Assembly (NCBI RefSeq): GCF_008728515.1
Contig: NC_044978.1
Coordinates: forward strand, 7,149,771 to 7,213,770
Length of the DNA stretch: 64,000 nucleotides
From: Papio anubis
Taxonomy: Eukaryota > Chordata > Mammalia > Primates > Cercopithecidae
Direction of reading: 5' to 3'
The notes beneath the pieces were generated by a model that was not told the DNA's origin, ran no database searches, and worked only from the letters and a program-made list of their open reading frames with translations. Below are positions 57,711 to 64,000 of this stretch, one piece after another. Position 1 is the first letter of the stretch, and each line of letters begins with the position of its first letter. The translations under genes were made by a program, and so were the position numbers.

Positions 57711-57993
57711 ATTTTTTTTTTTTTTTGAGACAGAGTCTCGCACTATCGCCCAGGCTGGAGTGCAGTGGCATGATCTCGACTCACTGCAGGCTCTGCCTCC
57801 CAGGTTCACGCCATTCTCCTGCCTCAGCCTCCCACGTAGCTGGGACTACAGGCGCCCGCCACCACGCCTGGCTAATTTTTTGTGTTTTTAGTAGAGACCA
57901 AACAGGATGGTCTCGATCTCCTGACCTCGTGATCCACCCGCCTAGGCCTCCCAAAGAGCTGGGATTACAGGCATGAGCCACCAAGGCCCGGCC
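57711..57993 (-). mobile_element. AluY with perfect 13-bp target duplication
   Basis: 'gagacagagtctcgcactat' to 'gagccaccaaggcccggcc'. Near 57894 'gtagagaccaaacaggatgg' shows a small internal deletion and replacement. GGCCCTTTCCAAG lies on both sides (57698-57710, 57994-58006). Confidence 0.95.
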
Positions 57994-58029
57994 GGCCCTT
58001 TCCAAGTTTTAAAGGCATTTACAACCACC

Positions 58030-58195
58030 ACTGGTGTGGGTTTGAATCCTAGTTCTTCCACTTTCTAGCTGACTGATTTTCAACAGAGCTAAATATTCTC
58101 TCTGGGTCATAATTTCTTACATGCCCATGTTTGCAGGCATGAACATGATTTAATACGTGACAAGTGCCTGGGAGTCAATATGTGCTATTCTTTCT
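58030..58195 (+). repeat. MIR SINE
   Basis: 'gtgtgggtttgaatcctagt', 'ttccactttctagctgactg' and 'gtgacaagtgcctgggagtc' match MIR from head to tail. Confidence 0.75.
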
Positions 58196-58199
58196 TCCT

Positions 58200-58494
58200 A
58201 GTCCCCTTGCAGATCGACTTCGTTTTTCTCCTGTGTTTTCCCTAATGTGGTATATGGCTTCCCCTTCCGATCAATGTTATCCAAGTTAGAAAACTCAGAG
58301 CAGTCTTTGATTTGTCCTGCTCCATCACCCCTGCTCCATCAAACGTAATCACTAACCTGCATCAGTCAATTCAGTCCTTAGAAATATCTCTTGAATTTTA
58401 CTGTTCCTCTATCCCTGCTGCCATTGTCTGAGTCCAGGCATTCATCATCTTTTGCCTCGATTATGGCAATAGCTTATCTCTATGCCTCAAGGCC
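58200..58494 (+). repeat. Ancient interspersed repeat, family unnamed
   Basis: 'cagtccttagaaatatctct' and 'tgctgccattgtctgagtcc' with 'catcatcttttgcctcgatt' form a pattern common in mammalian introns. I cannot assign the family. Confidence 0.4.
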
Positions 58495-58622
58495 AGAACT
58501 GTCCAGAAGAAATATGTTCCTGAGCCATATACATAATTTAAAATGTTCTAGTAGCCAAAATAAAATCAAAAGAAGCAGGTGATAATTTTAATGATACGTT
58601 TTATTTACCCCAATATATCCTA
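58495..58622 (+). mobile_element. hAT-Charlie MITE fragment (MER3/MER33-like)
   Basis: 'actgtccagaagaaatatgt', 'aaaatgttctagtagccaaa' and 'ttaatgatacgttttattta' with 'ccccaatatatcc' resemble a common hAT MITE. The exact name is uncertain. Confidence 0.5.
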
Positions 58623-58960
58623 CCTGCACGTTCTCTACCTAGTAAAAGTCAACTTATTCTTCAAGGCACAGTTCAAATCTCACCTTTTCCGAGGTTTCCA
58701 GAAAGACATGAAAGCCCTAGACTCCAATTGTCTGGCTTCCTAACTAGCAGCTATCAAATTTATTCACCCATAATCACAAAATCATGTTGCCTGGTTCCAC
58801 GGTGGCATAGTCGTCACTGCCTGCCTTGGCTGGGCCTCACTTCTGCTTATTAATACTTTAGTTTTCTCTTGTTGACGTCCTGTCACATTTCTTAAAGTAG
58901 CGGGTCTCAGCTTTTTCTACTCTTCCAATCTAATCACTCACGTATCAAGCTCAAGACATA
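58623..58960 (+). repeat. L2 LINE fragment
   Basis: 'cttattcttcaaggcacagt' and 'tcaaatctcaccttttccga' with 'ggtttccagaaagacatg' match the L2 3' region. Confidence 0.65.
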
Positions 58961-58980
58961 ATTTGGTACCCTACTTTTCT

Positions 58981-59283
58981 TTTTTTCTTTTTTTGAGTCA
59001 GAGTTTTGCTCCGTCACCCAGGCTGGAGTGCAGTGGTGCAATCTTGGCTTGCTGCAACCTCTGTCTCCTGGGTTCAAGCCACTCTCCTGCCTCAGCCTCC
59101 CGAGTAGCTGGGATTATAGGCATACGCCACCACTAAATATGCCTGGCTAATTTTTGTATTTTTAGTAGAGACGAGGTTTCACCATGTTGGCCAGACTGGT
59201 GTCGAACTCCTAACCTCAAGTGATCTGCCTGCCTTGGCCTCCCAAAGTGCTAGGATTACAGGCGTGAGCCACTGCGTCCGGCC
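58981..59283 (-). mobile_element. AluS-like element with perfect 14-bp target duplication
   Basis: 'gagtcagagttttgctccgt' to 'gtgagccactgcgtccggcc'. TACCCTACTTTTCT flanks it at 58967-58980 and 59286-59299. Confidence 0.95.
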
Positions 59284-59384
59284 GATACCCTACTTTTCTA
59301 AGAAGACTTGAGCCACTGCATTTAAGATATCACATTTTCCTTCTTGTTTATCTCAGAATTTCCCAATATATGCCCATAGATTTT

Positions 59385-60095
59385 GATTACATGTTTTAAT
59401 TGAGGGGTAATTCACACACAGTACAGTACACCAATCTCAAGGGTTCAGTTCGACAAATTTGACAACTGTGCATGCCTGGCTAACAGCCATTCCAAAACAA
59501 CATAGCACACACCTTCTTCAGCCAGAAAGTTCTCTTCTACCCACTTCCAGACAATTTCCTTCTTCCTCCCCACTACTCCAGGAAACCGCTCTCTGACGTC
59601 TGTTACCATACAAATGTTTTCTGTGTGTTCTTCAATTTTCTGTATTCACATAACTGGAATCATACAGTATGTACTCTTTTGTGCCTGGCTGCTTTTGCTT
59701 AACCGAGTGTTTTTGAGATGCATTCATTTTTCTGCGTATAGCAGTGCTTTGTTCTTTTTTATTGTTTAATATTATTCCATTGAACGAATATATCACAATC
59801 CCTTCTCCTACTGATGGACATTAGAGTCGTTTCCTGTTTTAGGTAATTCTGAATAAGGGTGCTATAAACAGTTTTTCACCTGTGTTTTTATATATTTCGA
59901 TAAATACTGAAGAGTACAATTACTGGGTCATAAGTAAGTGTTTAACTTTATAGACAACTGTCAAACAATTATCCAAAGCATTTGTACCATACCAAATCCT
60001 TATCAGCAACATATGAAAGCTCCAATTTCTCTACATCCTTCCTGATATTTGACGTTGTTAGTCTCTGTGATTTTAGCCATTCCAATGGGATAAAC
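59385..60095 (+). repeat. L1M LINE 3' region
   Basis: 'ggaatcatacagtatgtact', 'ttattccattgaacgaatat', 'gatggacattagagtcgttt' and 'tttaactttatagacaactg' follow the 3' non-coding part of an old L1. No open frame. Confidence 0.8.
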
Positions 60096-60598
60096 TTACT
60101 CATACCTTCTTAACCTTCTAAAGCCACTCCCCATTAATTCAAAAGAAAAGGCAGCCTTGCTCTTTCTCATTCTGTTTCTCCAACCTTCTTTCAGATACCT
60201 CTTTACTAATTATTCCCTCTTCTGCAGCTTTTGATGTTCACCTTCCCTGGATCCTTGCCTTCCAACTCCCTGTGTTAAGCTCAAAATGTGCTGAGGGTTC
60301 AGTGCAGATCCAAGGTGACTAGTTGCGGAATGCTTCTGTAATAAGCCAGGTGATAGACAACCCTGGCTCATATGACTGTGACTGTGGGAGAGGTGAAAAG
60401 CAGTACAGCTTGAAGGCAGTCTGGAGGTAGGACTGGCAGGATTTGCTGATGAATTAGGTGCACATGACTCCCGTAACTGCAACTATAGTTCTATTATTCT
60501 CTTTCCAAAGTTCTATCGCTTACTTCTAAAATTCAGAAGGACAATACTGAATTCATATCTTCCCCTTAATACCAACTTTCCCACTTTACCAGTTTTGA
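60096..60598. other. Unassigned intronic sequence
   Basis: Possibly further old LINE sequence. No confident match. Confidence 0.4.
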
Positions 60599-60599
60599 T

Positions 60600-61350
60600 T
60601 CAATTCATTCTATGAAGAAATACTTTTGAAGCACTTATTACTATGTATGTGCCAGGCACTGTTCTAGGCATTTGAGTCCTCTATGAACAAAACAGAGCCT
60701 ATCTCTGTTTTTTTTTTTTTTGGATTATGCTCTATTGGGGGGAGACAATTAATAATATAATTATAAATTAAATTATATGGTAACTTGAAAGTAAGTGTTT
60801 TAGAAAAAAATAATAGAGTAGGGTGGGAAATCTCCTGATTTTGTGTGGCAGGGATGAGCTGTAATTGTAAGCAGGAACACTGAGCAGAGACTGAATGGAA
60901 GAGATGAGAGAGTTAAGCAGGAAGACGTCTGGCTGAAGAGCATTCCTGGTAAGGGACCAACCAGTGCAAAGGCCTCGTTAACACCATGCCAGGTATATTC
61001 CAGAAATAGGAGGAAGTAGGAGAGGAGATTCAGAGGTAACAGGAGCCAGGTCATGTAGAATCTGGAAGGCCATTATAAAGACTGCCTCTCACTCTGAGAG
61101 ATGGGGAGCTAGTGGAAAGTTTTGAAGACCCAGTGACATACTATAACATTTTTAAAGATTTTCTCTGGCCACTATGTTGAGAACAGGCGCGGTGGGCGTG
61201 GTATGGGAGGGAGGGTGTCAAGGGTGACAGCAGAAAGACCAGACAGGAAACCTCTGCAGAAATCCATGTGAGAGACAATGGTGACTAAGACTAGCGTGTT
61301 GGCAGTAAAGACGACAAGAAATTGTTGAATTCTGAACATACTTTGACAAT
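60600..61350 (-). repeat. L2 LINE, 3' kilobase
   Basis: 'tgtgccaggcactgttctag', 'gctgaagagcattcctggta', 'agtgcaaaggcctcgttaac', 'gaatctggaaggccattata' and 'ttttctctggccactatgtt' follow reverse-complement L2 in order. A T16 run interrupts it at about 60710. Confidence 0.8.
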
Positions 61351-63884
61351 AGAGACAATGGACTAAAAATCTTGCATGTTATCCCATCACAAAAAAGGTA
61401 AACAAATCTTAAAAAGCAAACTCCATTCTGCACTCCACGATCTACGTTTCGATTTCCAGTGCAAAGATTGTGTCTCTTTTATTTACCTCTCTATTTAGAA
61501 GTTGTTTTTCTTTTTTTCCATTTCCCATTTCCCATATCCTTTGCAGTACATAGTTAACACATGCTTCATTACTTTAATTATCTTTAGGAGAAAAAGCTTC
61601 ATTATAGTAAAGAATATGGCCTTCTTTATATACCAACAAATTTGGATATATGTCACTCCACATGCCAATAAATTTCATCTTGAAAATAGTGAAATACTAT
61701 AGAAAAGAACAGTGGACTGGTAAACACTGCTGTGCATCTGCTATGAAGAGATTTAAAAGAAACTCTGACATCTACTACTTGTGAAAACAGCTTTAGATTA
61801 AAAACTTATTAACTGTGGAGGCGTGAGAGCATATTCCAAACAGGTGTGCATCTTTGTAAATTCATACTGACATTCCATTGGTGGCCTCAATATAAAGGCA
61901 GAGCACCCATTCTGCCACATGCAAGAGCTCATGGATAGCTGCTGTTTGCCAAGTTGACACAGTGCGTGATGGTCTGGAAGACAGAAACCATAAACACAGC
62001 ACTAGCATAAGGCAGTACTGTGATCTATTTGGAGGCAGTCAAAATTTGATTTTCATATTCAATCATTGTTATGCTGTTTCCTGTGGAAGGGCCAAAGTTG
62101 CAGGCATTCGTTTAGTTTTGTTTAGTCCCTAGGCTGTGTGTTATGCCAGGTTAAGACTTTATTCCACGTTTACAAAAACAGTCATGAAGCCAACGGTAAT
62201 AAGGAAACCCTCAAAATAAATTAAAGCCTTTGATACAGATGTACAACTCACGGCAACCGTCTCTTTGGCAATGGTACCAAATCACGTCACGAACAAGAGG
62301 AAATAGGTTCATTTTTCTGAATTTGCTTTTCACTGATGCCAAATGTCATATGGACATTAAGACACCTTCAACTAAGCAATATTGGTGACAAAAGCAAACC
62401 TGTACGAAGGCCAAGGAAAAGAAGCCCTGCAATGTCTTAGCAGCCGTCCAAGTAGCACATAATTGGTAGCAGAGGTGATTCTCAGAGGCACGATGAAATC
62501 AGAGAAAGACACCCTGTCTGACCTTTTATAGAACATTTTAGAAGCAAAACAATCAAATAAGGAATGCTTTCAATAACAATGGTGACAAAGTAAATCAGTT
62601 CCCTTTGATCAGAGTGGTGGATCTAGGTAACTGAATCCTTGGCAAGCTATGGAAATATGCAATAATGAAGGGGTCCTTCCAGTTTACTTCAACAGCTGGT
62701 TTTAGGTTGAAAAAGAAGACAGAACTCAATCCTACATGCTAATGATTATTTAACAGATGTGGAAATCCCACTGTTTTCTCTCCTCCTTCTTAAACAATGT
62801 CAAGAAAAATTTTCTTTAAAGCATAATGCTACAGATGTCTAATCCTGTTAAGTATGCAAGCAAGAAACGTGTTTTCTGTGTATTGCACTTAATAAAGAGA
62901 AATCTGGATACTTAAAAGGGTACTATAAAAATAGACACTGATTTAAGATAGAAAATTTGAAAACATACTGGTAAACGATAATTGGTATGAGGACGCTAAT
63001 TTCAATAATTAAGGTCATTTCCGGAGATATTTGGCTTTATACTTTCAAAAATTCTAAGGTTGAATAATCAACATAGTGGCAACACTACATTATATCTTCG
63101 GGAGGACTTGAAATAGCTGCTTCTGAACCACAATAATAAATTTGACAATAAAAAATTCTTGCTTATTTGTAGTAAATGGGTGTAGATATGACTAAAATTC
63201 ACATATAATGTAACTGTATCTTCAATCTTTATAGCCAACACACTTATTATCAGAGAAGAACAAACTGATTTATTACTTTCTCACTTCTTTGGTTCTATTA
63301 CCTTAGATGTCAGAAGTCAGTCTAGGAGGTAGGAAAAATCAGCAAAAATGGGTGGTAACCAAGACTGTGATTCACCAGGCATCGCTCTCGTCATTCACCC
63401 TGTTCCATTAAGAAGTGTACTTTGTAAACTGTGCAGCATAGTATCTTTACTAACTATGACTGAACTTATTAATAAAGGCGTATTGCCTCACTCTGGTGAT
63501 GGCCAAATAATGTATGGATACTAATGAAAACAGAACTTTTCACACACTGGGTAAAAACCAAATGGGAACTGTTTCAACAACCGGAGAGAAGTAAGACTGC
63601 ATCTCATCATTCTAGATATTTATACTGTAATGTAATGAGCTGTTCAGAAACAACAGACAGAAAAGCTGGGAGGGGGAATAAACTTGTATATTTAAAAATT
63701 ACACTGCCATAGAAATATCTGACATTTCTGTGAAGCTAAAAGAAGAGAGAAACAGATGTTAGATGATTGCAGGAGCTACTGCGGATCACCTACCAGATGG
63801 AGGACATGTATTGATACCTTTCTTTACAGATTATAAAACTGGAACCAAAGCGATGCTGTAACAATAGGGCAGTTTAGCCATTCA
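61351..63884. other. Unique intronic sequence
   Basis: No Alu and no recognised repeat over 2.5 kb, apart from a weak MIR-like patch near 63790-63880. No exon recognised. Confidence 0.5.
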
Positions 63885-63957
63885 TTAACTCAGGAAACAA
63901 ATACACATTCAATATTTACCATGTGCCAAGAACAGTGGTGGGCTCAGGGATATTGGA
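63885..63957 (-). repeat. L2 3'-end fragment
   Basis: 'accatgtgccaagaacagtg' following 'cacattcaatattt' is reverse-complement L2 3' end. Confidence 0.6.
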
Positions 63958-64000
63958 CCAAACCAAACCAAACCAAACAAACAAACAAAAAAACACCAAG
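63958..64000 (+). repeat. (CCAAA)n/(CAAA)n microsatellite, reaches window edge
   Basis: Four CCAAA-type units followed by CAAA units. It may continue beyond the window. Confidence 0.85.

Noticed and set aside
59385..60095. Active L1
   Set aside because: Only decayed 3' sequence without ORF1 or ORF2.

Overview
This is intronic nuclear DNA from a primate. It is AT-rich, has no operon-like gene packing, and is crowded with Alu, MIR, L2, hAT and L1 remnants. An Alu at 39066-39377 combines base changes that I associate with the AluYR families of Old World monkeys and is flanked by a perfect 15-bp target duplication. The source is therefore most likely a macaque, baboon, vervet or relative rather than human. 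All repeat names were assigned by eye from remembered consensus sequences. Subfamily names and edges (often +/-10-20 bp) are approximate.

The only convincing protein-coding piece is one 238-bp internal exon on the minus strand at 26572-26809. It encodes part of the N-terminal cytoplasmic domain of teneurin-3 (TENM3), with a clear acceptor, a clear donor and consistent split codons. The rest of the window then reads as the two very long TENM3 introns on either side of it. Minus-strand transcription runs from 64000 towards 1, so 26810-64000 is the upstream intron and 1-26571 the downstream one. No other teneurin exon was recognised.

Layout. 1-8.6 kb: MIR, L2 and two hAT fragments, then a dense Alu block (4.3-7.0 kb). 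8.6-14.6 kb: mostly unique AT-rich sequence with one MER5A. 14.6-15.4 kb: a TG repeat passing into a CAGGT-rich, CpG-bearing minisatellite. 15.4-21.5 kb: Alus, a possible transposase relic, and a processed pseudogene of PPDPF inserted inside an older Alu. 21.5-29.5 kb: unique intron, the TENM3 exon and a near-perfect 59-bp hairpin at 28277-28335. 29.5-47 kb: many Alus, some nested or in tandem, the lineage-specific AluYR, a 37-bp tandem duplication, and a MaLR-type LTR carrying a truncated AluY. 47-64 kb: long L2 relics, an unusual Alu plus L1-3'-end composite with a G-quadruplex motif at its head (50145-50563), L1M tails, and further Alus.

No CRISPR array, tRNA, rRNA, intact transposase, intact L1 reading frame or intact viral gene was seen. 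The most interesting items are the Alu/L1 chimera, the hairpin, the CAGGT minisatellite and the pseudogene-in-Alu insertion.
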